Shown: positions 8,687 to 16,685 of the stretch, one piece after another
Position numbering within the stretch: the first letter of the stretch is position 1
How the letters are laid out: the number at the start of each line of letters is the position of its first letter
NCBI GenBank assembly: GCA_016871535.1
Contig: VHCZ01000032.1
Span: forward strand, 1-37,060
Direction of reading: 5' to 3'
DNA: 37,060 nucleotides
From: Verrucomicrobiota bacterium
GTDB lineage: Bacteria > Verrucomicrobiota > Verrucomicrobiia > Limisphaerales > SIBE01
Translations under genes and position numbers: made by a program
The notes under the pieces: generated by a model
Seen by the model: only the letters and a program-made list of their open reading frames with translations
Told to the model about the DNA's origin: nothing
Databases searched by the model: none

Positions 8687-9685
8687 TTAACCCAACGCCG
8701 TTGGTTCCGCCACGACGCGCAACCCGGCGAGCAATGCGGCTTCAAGTTCGGCTGCGGAAGTTGCGGTCGCGTGAATGGCGGATTTCTCCAGCGCGTTTCG
8801 CCATGCTTCTGCCACCGCCCCGCTGCCCGTAATCCGGACGCTGGCTCCCGATGCGATCACGCCTCGCCGGAGCATCGCTTCCAAATCCGCGCCGACAAAC
8901 CCGCCGCTCAAAAACGAAAGCCGTTGGTCCGGCGTGCCGATCCGATTCAATTCGAGCAACCGCACGCAAAACAGCGCGCGCGCCAACCCTGACCGGCGTT
9001 GCTCCTTGATGCCGGCTTCACACCAATCCGCGTCAATTGACGACGGCCGCTCGCGAGGCACGGCACTGGCCAGAATCGTCTGCGTCTGCGTGGCATGAAT
9101 CAATTCACCCGACAGTGAAGTCAGACTCGAATCGATCCGCCCGTGCCCGTCGAGGTGAATCGCTTTCCAGTGCGAACCCACATTGAGCACCGTCGCCGGC
9201 GGCTGAATCAAACCCAGAGCCACCAGCCCAAGGCAAAGCGTCTCCTCACCGCGCATCACATCCACGTCGCCGATTGTCACTAGATCCACAGAACGTCCGC
9301 CGCAGCGCACGCCTGGAACCAACCAGATCGGCAATTCGGTAACGTCCTGAAATTGAAATCGACGCATCGCAGCGGCCAGCTCCGTCTTGCCCGCCGGAGC
9401 CGGGACGTGGGGAACCTCGGCCAATCCCAGCGGCGACGTGATCATGCCCGCGGCCAAAACGCAGCTCGGCCTCGCATTCGGGCCCTTTTCCCGGACCGTT
9501 TGAATCAGATCGCGCAGACCAGCTCTGATCCGGGCCGGCGATCCATCGCGTGCCGAGTCGCGCACGCCGATCCCCGCCTGCGCCCGAGCCAGGACTTCGG
9601 CGCCCTGCACCAGCCAGACGCGAGTGTTCGTCGTGCCCATATCGACGCAGACGGCGCATGCCGGCCTTGCCGAGTGGTCAGTCAT
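8687..9685 (-). CDS. dgoK: 2-keto-3-deoxygalactonate kinase (DgoK family)
   Basis: This 332-residue cytoplasmic sugar-acid kinase is expected to phosphorylate 2-keto-3-deoxygalactonate with ATP, feeding the adjacent aldolase. The N-terminus has the phosphate-1 motif of the ASKHA fold, VDMGTTNTRVWLV, followed by CVLAAGMITSPLGLAEVPHV and WLVPGVRCG, typical of DgoK. FLSGGFVGADLEAML and ITGSGAVAEAWRNALE are in the C-terminal half. The ATG at 9685 is chosen because it overlaps the aldolase stop by 4 bases (ATGA) and gives family length; the longer ORF is the antisense overlap of eda. Function follows from family plus pairing with an aldolase; galactonate specificity is inference. Confidence 0.88.
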   Translation of the reverse strand: MTDHSARPACAVCVDMGTTNTRVWLVQGAEVLARAQAGIGVRDSARDGSPARIRAGLRDLIQTVREKGPNARPSCVLAAGMITSPLGLAEVPHVPAPAGKTELAAAMRRFQFQDVTELPIWLVPGVRCGGRSVDLVTIGDVDVMRGEETLCLGLVALGLIQPPATVLNVGSHWKAIHLDGHGRIDSSLTSLSGELIHATQTQTILASAVPRERPSSIDADWCEAGIKEQRRSGLARALFCVRLLELNRIGTPDQRLSFLSGGFVGADLEAMLRRGVIASGASVRITGSGAVAEAWRNALEKSAIHATATSAAELEAALLAGLRVVAEPTALG

Positions 9686-10386
9686 GATTTGAGAAATGTA
9701 ACCTGAGGCAACCTTGAGCCCTTCACAGCCGACGTGAAGGCTCGCGCGCGTTCCCGTAATCTTTCCAAGCCTCGGTCGCTTTGAACGTCCTTCCCCAGCA
9801 ATTCGGAGCCAGCGCCCACAGCCCACGCGCCCAATGCTAAATACGTCCGTGTCGTCTCCGGGGTGATCCCCCCGGTCGGAACCAGCCGTACCTGAGGCAA
9901 CGGGCCGCGCATCGCTTTCACAAAGCCCGGCCCCAGGCATTCCGCCGGAAAAACCTTCGCGGCATCCGCGCCGGCTTGCATCGCCGCGACCACTTCCGAC
10001 GGTGTGAAGCACCCGGGAAATGAGGCGAGTCCGCGCCGCTTGGTGGCGGTAATGACGCGCGCGTCGCAATTCGGCGATACGATGAACTGCGCTCCGACGT
10101 CCGCGGCTCGGTCAACTTCCTCTGCCGCGAGCACCGTGCCTGCGCCGACGGCCATCTTCGCCGAGAATCGCTTCGCCAGCCGCAGGATCGAATCCAGCGC
10201 TCCGGGAGAATTGAGCGTCACTTCGATGGCAGTGATCCCGGCGTTCAAAACGACCGCCGCAATATCCTCTTCCCGTCCGCCGAATTCGCCACGCAAGATG
10301 GCGATGATCCGGCCCGCCTGAATGCGATCGAGAATCTCAGTGGAGTTCAAGGGAAGCTTTGCGGTTTTTCGGACGCGGATGGACAC
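9682..10386 (-). CDS. eda: 2-keto-3-deoxy-6-phosphogluconate/phosphogalactonate aldolase
   Basis: This 234-residue class I aldolase cleaves a 2-keto-3-deoxy-6-phospho sugar acid to pyruvate and glyceraldehyde 3-phosphate. The catalytic base Glu55 is in [16 protein letters not shown] follows at 81-86, and the Schiff-base Lys144 is in [21 protein letters not shown] binds phosphate. Its stop overlaps the dgoK start by 4 bases, so the two are probably co-translated as a galactonate (De Ley-Doudoroff) or related module. Whether it is the Eda or the DgoA subtype cannot be decided from motifs alone. No galactonate dehydratase or transporter is in the window. Confidence 0.92.
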   Translation of the reverse strand: MSIRVRKTAKLPLNSTEILDRIQAGRIIAILRGEFGGREEDIAAVVLNAGITAIEVTLNSPGALDSILRLAKRFSAKMAVGAGTVLAAEEVDRAADVGAQFIVSPNCDARVITATKRRGLASFPGCFTPSEVVAAMQAGADAAKVFPAECLGPGFVKAMRGPLPQVRLVPTGGITPETTRTYLALGAWAVGAGSELLGKDVQSDRGLERLRERARAFTSAVKGSRLPQVTFLKS

Positions 10387-10842
10387 ATGAACTGGTAAGG
10401 ACGCGTTCCACCGCGTCGCTGAAATACATCTTCTGACATGGCCACGGCGTCCATGAACCCACCCCCAACGCTTCCCAGGAAGGGAGCCCTGTTCGTCGCG
10501 TCTAAATCAAGTTCCCCTCCTGGGAGGGGTAAGAGGCTGGGTTGGTTCCTGGGAAGTGTCCTGTTCCGTTCGAACCTGCACTCGGCCCATGAACCGTTCG
10601 GATTCCCCCTCACCCGTCCTGCGGACACCCTCTCCCCCACTGGGGGAGAGGGATGGGGTGAAAGGGTTCGGTTCATGGGAAGTTTCCTTGGCCCAGAAGC
10701 CATGCCCATGGCCCATGAACCGAAAACTGCGCGGACCGCAGCCTTCAGGCTGCTTCCGTGCACTCTCCGGAGTCGAGCGTTGAAGCGGCCTGAAGGCCGC
10801 GGTCCGAAGAGACGGTTCATGGGAAGAAGAATCCATCCGCTT
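10387..10842. other. Gene-free region occupied by a modular palindrome array
   Basis: There is no coding sequence I would support. Most of the region is the array described at 10451-10823, between the convergent-side 3' end of the hydrolase gene and the 5' end of eda. Any eda promoter must lie within or just before 10387-10450; no clear sigma-70 boxes are visible. Confidence 0.6.
10451..10823. repeat. Modular palindrome array, three units
   Basis: Three units (about 10451-10554, 10586-10679, 10712-10823) are each bounded by CCATGAACC on the left and GGTTCATGGG, or a close variant, on the right. They are separated by spacers of 31-32 bases that begin GAAGT.TCCT. Each unit contains a different internal hairpin: GTTCCCCTCCTGGGAGGGG; CTCTCCCCCACTGGGGGAGAG; and GGACCGCAGCCTTCAGG with CCTGAAGGCCGCGGTCC. 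The first spacer (TCCTGTTCCGTTCGAACCTGCACTCGG) is nearly repeated at 12266-12292. Confidence 0.85.
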
Positions 10843-11805
10843 TCAATCGGCCAGCGGTTTGCGCGGTTTCAGATGCCTCGCGAAGAATTCGCGGACCATT
10901 CGGGTGAGTTCCGGGCCGCCGAATCCGTGGCCGGCGCCCTTGACTACATGGAACGTCACTTCCACGCCCGCGCTCTTCAACGCCGCCTCAAGCAATTCGC
11001 TTTGATTCATGGGCACCAGCGGATCCCTGTCGCCGTGCATGATCAAGAAGGGCGGATCGTCACGGCTGACGTACGTGATCGGATTCGCGCGCGCTGTCTT
11101 TTCCTTGTTGTTCTGGATCGGTCCACCGATCAGGTGCGACTCCGGAGAGTCTGCCGCGTCATGATCCATGCTGCTCCCGGCCTTGTTCATCTGCGTAAAA
11201 TCGGTCGGCCCGAACCAATCACATACCGCCTGGACCCGGCTGGACCACTCGAGATGCTCGCCCTTCTCAAACTGCTTCGCGTCTCCGGCCGTGCCGAGCA
11301 GGGCCACCAGATGACCGCCCGCGGAAGATCCCCAGACACCGATCCGGTCGGCATCGATTCCATACTGGCCGGCGTTTGCGCGCAGCCAGCGGATCGCCGC
11401 TTTGCAGTCCTCGATCTGCGCCGGGAAAATCGCATGCTGACTGAGGCGATAATTGATGCTCGCGACGACGTAGCCTTCCCGGACAAATGAGAGAGCCGGA
11501 CACGTATCTTTGCTGCCTGCACGCCACGCACCCCCGTGCACCCAAACAAGCAGAGGCAATTGGCGCCCTTCCTTGGGCAAATAAAGATCCAGTTTCTGAC
11601 GCTCGTGTCCACCCGGAACGTATTCGAGATCGCGGAAGGTGCGCGCCCCGTCCGGCAACGCGGGTTGAGTGGGCGTCGGACGGCCTTGCGGGTTCTCCCT
11701 TTGCGGCGCTTGGGCGGCGGGCTGGTTGGGCCCCGGCTTCTCTTGGGCCGCAACAGGAGTCGAAAGCAGGACCCCCAGCACGCTGGCGAGTAGTCTCCAT
11801 TTCAT
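10843..11805 (-). CDS. Secreted alpha/beta hydrolase (carboxylesterase/BD-FAE-like)
   Basis: The 320-residue protein begins at the ATG at 11805 with a signal peptide (MKWRLLASVLGVLLSTPVAA), then a Pro/Gln-rich linker of about 35 residues, then an alpha/beta-hydrolase fold. The oxyanion motif is VWVHGGAWRAGS, the nucleophile Ser is in GVWGSSAGGHLVALLG, the Asp in MHGDRDPLVPM and the His in KGAGHGFGG. This arrangement fits esterases that act on acetylated sugars, ferulate or short acyl esters. The substrate is not determined. The longer ORF upstream overlaps the small membrane protein and adds no domain. Confidence 0.88.
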   Translation of the reverse strand: MKWRLLASVLGVLLSTPVAAQEKPGPNQPAAQAPQRENPQGRPTPTQPALPDGARTFRDLEYVPGGHERQKLDLYLPKEGRQLPLLVWVHGGAWRAGSKDTCPALSFVREGYVVASINYRLSQHAIFPAQIEDCKAAIRWLRANAGQYGIDADRIGVWGSSAGGHLVALLGTAGDAKQFEKGEHLEWSSRVQAVCDWFGPTDFTQMNKAGSSMDHDAADSPESHLIGGPIQNNKEKTARANPITYVSRDDPPFLIMHGDRDPLVPMNQSELLEAALKSAGVEVTFHVVKGAGHGFGGPELTRMVREFFARHLKPRKPLAD

Positions 11806-11855
11806 GTGATCGGGCACGCGCAAAAGTTGTGATCTCTGGTCTGGAGGGAGCGGCG

Positions 11856-12065
11856 TCAAGCCTTGCTCTTGAATCCAAGCAGGCGCGCCGGCAAGCAAAG
11901 AATGGCCCGGATCAGTCCAAAGACTCCTTCCACGACGAAGAAGATCAGCCTGAAAGGCAGCAAGGCGAGCCAGACCACCGGGAACACGACCACAGCCAGC
12001 AAGGCCAGCGGCCAGCAGACCAAGAACAACAGGCACCAGAGAACGAAGCCAATGAAGATTTTCAT
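11856..12065 (-). CDS. Small hydrophobic membrane protein
   Basis: I do not recognise a named family. From the ATG at 12065 the product is 69 residues: a long hydrophobic stretch (about residues 4-36, enough for one or two helices), a second hydrophobic helix (about 40-60) and a basic tail ending KSKA. Coding is supported by the clean membrane-protein pattern in one frame only. An in-frame start 30 codons earlier would add a Cys-rich, non-hydrophobic leader and is less likely. The gap to the hydrolase start is 50 bases on the same strand, so they may be co-transcribed. Confidence 0.65.
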   Translation of the reverse strand: MKIFIGFVLWCLLFLVCWPLALLAVVVFPVVWLALLPFRLIFFVVEGVFGLIRAILCLPARLLGFKSKA

Positions 12066-12213
12066 TTCAAAACCGTCCGTTCGTTGAACCACGAATTCTT
12101 GTACTTGAGCGGCACACTCACGCCGCTCGCAACACTTTAACACATCTGGCGTCAAACTTTCTTCAACTTTTTTTCACAGACCCTAACTAAGTCGCGATCC
12201 GGCTTTGTCGCGG

Positions 12214-12401
12214 ATCCAGTTCCCCTCCTGGGTGGGGCGAAGGGGTGGGTTCGTTCATGGAGAGTTTCCTGTTCCTTTCGGACTTGCACTCGGCCCATGA
12301 ACCCGGTAGGGCGAGTCCGTCCCGGCGAGCCGCTCGACGTGCGTGGAATACGTCCGACTCGGCTCGCTGGGACAGGCTCGCCCCACCGTCTCGTTCATGG
12401 G
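12214..12401. repeat. Modular palindrome array, second locus
   Basis: Two units of the same design as 10451-10823. The first ends in CGTTCATGG at about 12260. The spacer 12261-12292 is nearly the same as the first spacer of the other locus. The second unit (12293-12401) is bounded by CCCATGAACCC and GTTCATGGG and carries the hairpin payload GGGCGAGTCCGTCCCGGCGAG ... CTCGCTGGGACAGGCTCGCCC. That payload recurs inverted at 34668-34754 without the outer arms. The rest of 12156-12413 has no gene. Confidence 0.82.
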
Positions 12402-12413
12402 AAGTGGCTGCAC

Positions 12414-13439
12414 TCAACGCTCCGCCGCGGTGGCGAAGAAGGTGTAGGCGTTTTCATTGTGCGTCTCTTCGCAGCCGATCCTCCATTTCAAGAACGTGCC
12501 GAGATGGATCGGTTGAACCACGAAGCCCTGTTGCTCGAACAACGCGCCGGTCCGCGCGAGGCTGAGCGTGTTCCAGTGATAATCCTCGACGGCTCTGACG
12601 AGGTGCTCGGCTTCCTCATGCATGTTGAAGAAGCCCAGGCAAAGCCCCTCGCGTGTGACACGGCCGATTTCTCCTGCAGCCCGATCCAAGGCCGCAATTG
12701 ACAAATGCTCGAACAGGTCGTGGACCAGACAGAGATCGAACGTTTTGTCCGGCGCCTCCACTTCAAAGATGTTCCCGAGATCGAACCGGGTTTCGGGAAA
12801 CATCGCGCGGGCATTGCGAATGTTTTTTTCGCACAGATCGCAACCGAAGTAGTCCACCAGCCGCGCGAGGCCGAACGAGTGCAGGAACCGGTAATCGGTG
12901 GCGGAACCGCAAGCGGGTTCGAACACCCGGAGGCCGCGCGGCGTTTCATTCTCCAGCGCCGTCCACCAAATTCGCTCGAAGGTGGAGAGCCGTTCATCGG
13001 CAAGTCGCGACCCGGTTTCCGTCGGCCTCGTTGCGGACAGCGTCTCATGGATGTACTGAGGAACGATCCATGCATCCACAACCGCCGGCAAGCGCGCGAA
13101 AGTTTGGGAAAGAAAGGCCGGGATGGGGAGGCCCTCGGCATTGTCGGCTCCGCGCTCCAAGGCGTAGAGCAGGCTTGCGAAATCCTCGAAGCCGCCCGGC
13201 TTTTTGGCGAGCTTCAGCAGCCAGTTCATGACGGCGCCAAAGCGGAGTTCATGTTCCATTAGGAGCGCGAACTGGCCGCTGAACAAAGCCTCGATCAGGA
13301 AGTGCCGCGTGAGAATGCTCTGGAGGTTGATCCGCGGGTCCTCCACGCCGGAAACGAGATAATCCCGGAGCATCTCCTCGTCATGCCGCATCCACGATTT
13401 GATCAGCCCCGCGGTTTCTCGGCGTAAATCGTCGTTCAT
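12414..13439 (-). CDS. SAM-dependent methyltransferase-like protein
   Basis: The product is 341 residues from the ATG at 13439; a longer ORF start lies inside the CACGAAAC repeat and is rejected. The N-terminal half is alpha-helical and has no motif I recognise. From about residue 190 there is a class I methyltransferase fold: motif I RGLRVFEPACGSATDYRFL, an acidic strand end in YFGCDLCEKNIRNAR, then FDLCLVHDLFEHLS and a motif-like GLCLGFFNMHEE. The expected role is methyl transfer from S-adenosylmethionine in the cytoplasm. The substrate is unknown, and the neighbours give no pathway hint. Confidence 0.75.
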   Translation of the reverse strand: MNDDLRRETAGLIKSWMRHDEEMLRDYLVSGVEDPRINLQSILTRHFLIEALFSGQFALLMEHELRFGAVMNWLLKLAKKPGGFEDFASLLYALERGADNAEGLPIPAFLSQTFARLPAVVDAWIVPQYIHETLSATRPTETGSRLADERLSTFERIWWTALENETPRGLRVFEPACGSATDYRFLHSFGLARLVDYFGCDLCEKNIRNARAMFPETRFDLGNIFEVEAPDKTFDLCLVHDLFEHLSIAALDRAAGEIGRVTREGLCLGFFNMHEEAEHLVRAVEDYHWNTLSLARTGALFEQQGFVVQPIHLGTFLKWRIGCEETHNENAYTFFATAAER

Positions 13440-13446
13440 CCTGGAA

Positions 13447-13597
13447 AAGGCAGTTGAACCCACGAAACTCACGAAACTCACGAAAACCAAACGAGCGGGG
13501 ATCTCTTCCCTGGCAACTCGACCGGCGAGTTCTCTGTGGTTCTACTCCATCTCCTTTCGTGTTTTTCGTGTGTTTCGTCGGCTCAACTGCCGCTTTG
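13447..13597. repeat. CACGAAACACACGAAA-type inverted repeat
   Basis: The left arm reads AAAGGCAGTTGAACCCACGAA followed by degenerate tandem ACTCACGAA units. The right arm TTTCGTGTTTTTCGTGTGTT, CGTCGGCTCAACTGCCGCTTT is its inverted counterpart. About 60 bases lie between them. It fills the gap between the DUF1349-like gene and the methyltransferase start. A worn relative lies at about 8345-8490. Confidence 0.8.
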
Positions 13598-13601
13598 CGG
13601 T

Positions 13602-14285
13602 TCATGGTTTGCGCGCGGAGCCAGGCTCCTGCGCCCCGAGCCGAACAACGCGGAAGTCGGTGAGGCGCGCCCAGTGCTCGACTCCAGCCGGGCCTTGATA
13701 ACACTGCAGGCTGATTTTGGCCGGGCCGCGCGCAGGCAAGTCGCATTCGCCCGCGGTGCGCCAGGCTTCCGCGTCGGTGGTGCGGAACTGCCCGCGAATT
13801 CGTCCACCGCTCACCAGGAATTTCAGCCGCACAACCGGCGACAATTGCGGGATGATAGCGATCGTGCGCGTGCGGTCGCCTTCCTCGCGGCCCATGACGA
13901 TGCTCAATCGACCATCCACGAGTTCCAGCCCGATCTTCACCATGTGGCTGTCATCGTAATACCAGACGAGATCGACTTGTTCGTATTGCTCCGTCGGACG
14001 GTTTTCGACGTTGACCGAAACTTCGATTTCGCCCTTGGCCGCGTCCGGCGCGGCGCGCACCAAAACATTTTTCGCGTTGTTGGCTGGTCCCCACATATTG
14101 CCGGGCTCGATGCGCACTTCGAGTCCGCGCGGCGAGACGCGCCGGGCTTCGCGATGCTCGCGCACCCAGGACCAGCCTTCGCCGAGCTTGCCCGCGAAAT
14201 CGTCCTGGAACAGCACCTCGTCCGCGCGACAGGCCGACGTCACAAAAACGGTTAACCCAACAAGGAATTCCAAACGAGCTGTCAT
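13602..14285 (-). CDS. Secreted concanavalin-like (DUF1349-type) protein
   Basis: This 227-residue protein has a signal peptide (MTARLEFLVGLTVFVTSACRA, cleavage near residue 21). It is followed by one jelly-roll/concanavalin-like domain of the DUF1349 type: LFQDDFAGKLGEGWSWVREH, LEVRIEPGNMWGPANNAKNVLVRAAP, VDLVWYYDDSHMVKIGLELVDG and EHWARLTDFRVVRLG. Such domains often bind or act on carbohydrate, but no catalytic residues are evident. It is directly downstream of the proteasome operon on the same strand, separated by 259 bases of repeat-bearing DNA, so membership of that operon is unlikely. Confidence 0.72.
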   Translation of the reverse strand: MTARLEFLVGLTVFVTSACRADEVLFQDDFAGKLGEGWSWVREHREARRVSPRGLEVRIEPGNMWGPANNAKNVLVRAAPDAAKGEIEVSVNVENRPTEQYEQVDLVWYYDDSHMVKIGLELVDGRLSIVMGREEGDRTRTIAIIPQLSPVVRLKFLVSGGRIRGQFRTTDAEAWRTAGECDLPARGPAKISLQCYQGPAGVEHWARLTDFRVVRLGAQEPGSARKP

Positions 14286-14357
14286 GGACTCATGTTAGAC
14301 CCGATGCGAGGAATCCGAAATCGGAAACTCACCGAACTCTGCCACCGGAGTTTCTCT

Positions 14358-14480
14358 CTCGCCCGCGACCAAGGAGTGGGGGAGGGTTGGGGTGAGGGCA
14401 CCCGTTTCCGCTTATCGCGGACCTACGACGCACCTCCTCTCCCCGGTCCTCTCCTCCTCCGTCATGGAGGAGAGGGAGTT
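14358..14480. repeat. CTCTCCCC-family inverted repeat (copy 3)
   Basis: GGAGTGGGGGAGGGTTGGGG on the left is complementary in pattern to CCTCTCCCCGGTCCTCTCC on the right, with a small hairpin CTCCTCCGTCATGGAGGAG inside the right arm. It occupies most of the gap between pafA and the DUF1349-like gene. It could fold in the 3' end of the proteasome transcript, but no U-tract follows. Confidence 0.65.
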
Positions 14481-14544
14481 TCGCCGTTGAAGATTCGGGC
14501 AGTGTGCGGATGGGCCCTCGCAGGATACGGGAAGGGGACTGGAG

Positions 14545-15948
14545 TTATCCCCGCGTATTATTCAGTTGCCGGCACCAACTGGCGACGGTGTCGGTCGAGG
14601 CTTCAAACGGATTCAGCAAATTGAGCGAGCTGATGCCTTCGGCGTCGATCACTTCCCAATCGACGAAATAGCGAATCGAGTGATTGCGGAGCTGCTGCAT
14701 GATGTGGGAACGAATCTGGGCGCGCGTGTTCGTCGGCGCCCGCCGCGTCGCTTCCGAGATGTCAGCGCTGGTGATCTCCCACGGCGGCGGCGTTTGCGCG
14801 AGCGCCAATCCCAGATTGCGCGCGGGATCGACGTGATGAAATTCCAGATCCTGCGCGCGCAGCCAGGGATCGACCCACGCGATCTTCTCCCGCTCGACGA
14901 ATTGTTGAAACAGCCAGCGTTTGGTGACCCAATCCACTTTCCCGACCAGCGCCTCCGGTTGCTTGCCCAGGGCAGTCAATGTTTCCTGCCAGACGTCCAG
15001 CACCACGTTCGTCTCTTCGTCGCGCCCGCTGAATTCGCTTCGGGCGGCTTCGTAAAACTGAAAGAGCAACTCCACGGCATTCTCGGTGCGGCCATCGGAC
15101 AGCGTCACGATCCAGGGGCCGTCCGGTTGGTGGGAGATGCCGCGAAAGCTCAGCACCGCGTCCGCCAGCACCATTTTGGGCATCCGATCCAATTCCAGGA
15201 GGTCGAGCACGAGCGAAGTCGTTCCGACTTTCAACATCAACGTCGTCGGCAGCACGCTCGTGTCGCCGTGCAGCAGATGCAGGCGGCGGTACTTGCGGGC
15301 GTCGGCGAGCGGTTCGTCGCGCGTGTTGATGATGGCGCGGTTGAATTGGACCCATTCGAAGAGATCGTTGTTGATGTAGTCCGCGCGCTGGCTGATTTGG
15401 AAATAACTGTCGGCGCCGGGCCGGATCAGGTCTCCGCGCAATTCGGCGCCTGGCGTGGAACCGACACGCCCCGCGCCGCCGTAAAGCTGCCGGAGCGTGA
15501 GAAACGCGAGCAACGACAAAACGTTCGCTTCGGTCAACGACGGAGCGGAACGCCGCACGAGGTAATTCTCGTGGCAGCCGAACGTGGCGCCGGAGTAGTG
15601 GTCGATGTTGTTCCGAATGAAGCTGACGTGATCGTGCAGCCGCAAATCCTTCAGCGCTTGAACCAAAATGGCATCGCCCGCGCGGTCGTAGCGCAGCAGA
15701 TCGATCAGAGACAGGCATTCGGGCGTGCAGTATTCCAGGTGCCCCATATCGACATAGGCCCGTCCGCCATTGAACAGGAATCCGCCGTTGCCCGCCGGTT
15801 CGTCCCAGTCGCGCTGGTGCATGTCGGGAAGGCCGAAGCGGGCGCGATCAAAAATCCAGTTCCGGACCCGCCCCACAGCGCTGGGCGGGCCGGACGGATC
15901 GTTGGTCAAACATCCGTATTCGGTCTCGAGACCTACGACGCGATTCAT
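14545..15948 (-). CDS. pafA: UBact/Pup--protein ligase PafA
   Basis: PafA attaches the C-terminal glutamate of a Pup-like modifier to lysines of target proteins, using ATP. At 467 residues it has typical length. The glutamine-synthetase-like start GLETEYG (Glu8, Glu10) is present, the catalytic Asp67 is in AYVDMGHLEYCTPE, and FIRNNIDHYSGATFGCHENYLV, INTRDEPLADARKYRRLHLLHGD and MLKVGTTSLVLDLLE follow. The C-terminal domain has VDWEVIDAEG...LNPFEA as in actinobacterial PafA. It lacks the long loop seen in the Dop paralogue at 17635-19155, which separates the two. The usual HPEY is HLEY here. Its ATG overlaps the prcA stop by 4 bases, so it is the last gene of a coupled operon. Confidence 0.93.
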   Translation of the reverse strand: MNRVVGLETEYGCLTNDPSGPPSAVGRVRNWIFDRARFGLPDMHQRDWDEPAGNGGFLFNGGRAYVDMGHLEYCTPECLSLIDLLRYDRAGDAILVQALKDLRLHDHVSFIRNNIDHYSGATFGCHENYLVRRSAPSLTEANVLSLLAFLTLRQLYGGAGRVGSTPGAELRGDLIRPGADSYFQISQRADYINNDLFEWVQFNRAIINTRDEPLADARKYRRLHLLHGDTSVLPTTLMLKVGTTSLVLDLLELDRMPKMVLADAVLSFRGISHQPDGPWIVTLSDGRTENAVELLFQFYEAARSEFSGRDEETNVVLDVWQETLTALGKQPEALVGKVDWVTKRWLFQQFVEREKIAWVDPWLRAQDLEFHHVDPARNLGLALAQTPPPWEITSADISEATRRAPTNTRAQIRSHIMQQLRNHSIRYFVDWEVIDAEGISSLNLLNPFEASTDTVASWCRQLNNTRG

Positions 15949-16685
15949 AATCCGATTTGCTCCAAAGGCAGCATTTCAAAGCGGGCCAGCCGCGGGCTTT
16001 TCCGCGCCAGCCAGCCGATCTCCACGATTTTTCCATTCACGGCGGCGCGCCAGCCGGCTCGGCGTTCCTCCTCGGAGGGAGGATTCTCCGTGAAAGACTT
16101 ATGCTCTAGCAAACACCACCAGACCTGAAGGAGCAAGTCCGCCAACTCGCGTCTCTCCCTTTTGCCGGCCGCGTTTTGGCTCAACCATTCCAGCGCGGCT
16201 TTCTCCGGCTCCGGAAGGCCCGCGGCCAAAATGATTCCTTGTGTTTGGTACTGAAATGCGCCGTCGAAATGGAGACGAAACAGCAAGTCGTGTCCCGGTT
16301 CGGCGCCGACTTCCACGAGCAGCAGTTCCACTAAAAAGGGCGCGCTGTAGATTTGCTCGAAGTGCGTCTTCAATTGCGGACTCAGCCCGAAGCTGACCAG
16401 CCGGCGCAAACTGACATCCTCCGGCGCGCGCGTGAACGCTTCCAGGTGCGCGGCGTCGATCGCCGCCTGGCGAATTTTCTCCATGTCCGCCGGATGCCCC
16501 AGGCCCGCCAGCGCGTGCCGGTCAAAGAGCTCGAAGACCTTCGAATTGCCGGTGCCGATGCCGAGGAGAAGAATGCCGTCCGGCAAACTCGCGGCAAACA
16601 CGGGAGAGCCGCTTTTGATCTGCTCGCGAACGTATTCGCGGCGGTTCTCAATGGCCTCCAGCCAACGATAAGGCTCTTCGGTCAT
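15945..16685 (-). CDS. prcA: Proteasome alpha subunit
   Basis: This 246-residue protein forms the outer, non-catalytic rings of the 20S core. The N-terminus EEPYRWLEAIENRREYVREQ matches the alpha-specific H0 helix preceding the first strand (SGSPVFAASLPDGILLLGIG). There is no N-terminal Thr exposed by processing. The Ntn-fold continues through KVFELFDRHALAGLGHPAD and PFLVELLLVEVGAE. It overlaps prcB upstream and pafA downstream by 4 bases each, giving ATGA junctions on both sides. Similarity to actinobacterial PrcA is clear in pattern but low in identity, as expected for a distant phylum. Confidence 0.9.
   Translation of the reverse strand: MTEEPYRWLEAIENRREYVREQIKSGSPVFAASLPDGILLLGIGTGNSKVFELFDRHALAGLGHPADMEKIRQAAIDAAHLEAFTRAPEDVSLRRLVSFGLSPQLKTHFEQIYSAPFLVELLLVEVGAEPGHDLLFRLHFDGAFQYQTQGIILAAGLPEPEKAALEWLSQNAAGKRERRELADLLLQVWWCLLEHKSFTENPPSEEERRAGWRAAVNGKIVEIGWLARKSPRLARFEMLPLEQIGL

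Noticed and set aside
10451-12401. Regular spacing of the palindrome arrays suggested CRISPR
   Set aside because: The repeated parts are long palindromes of about 95-110 bases with variable interiors, and the roughly 32-base spacers are themselves partly identical; there is no short constant repeat, leader or cas gene.
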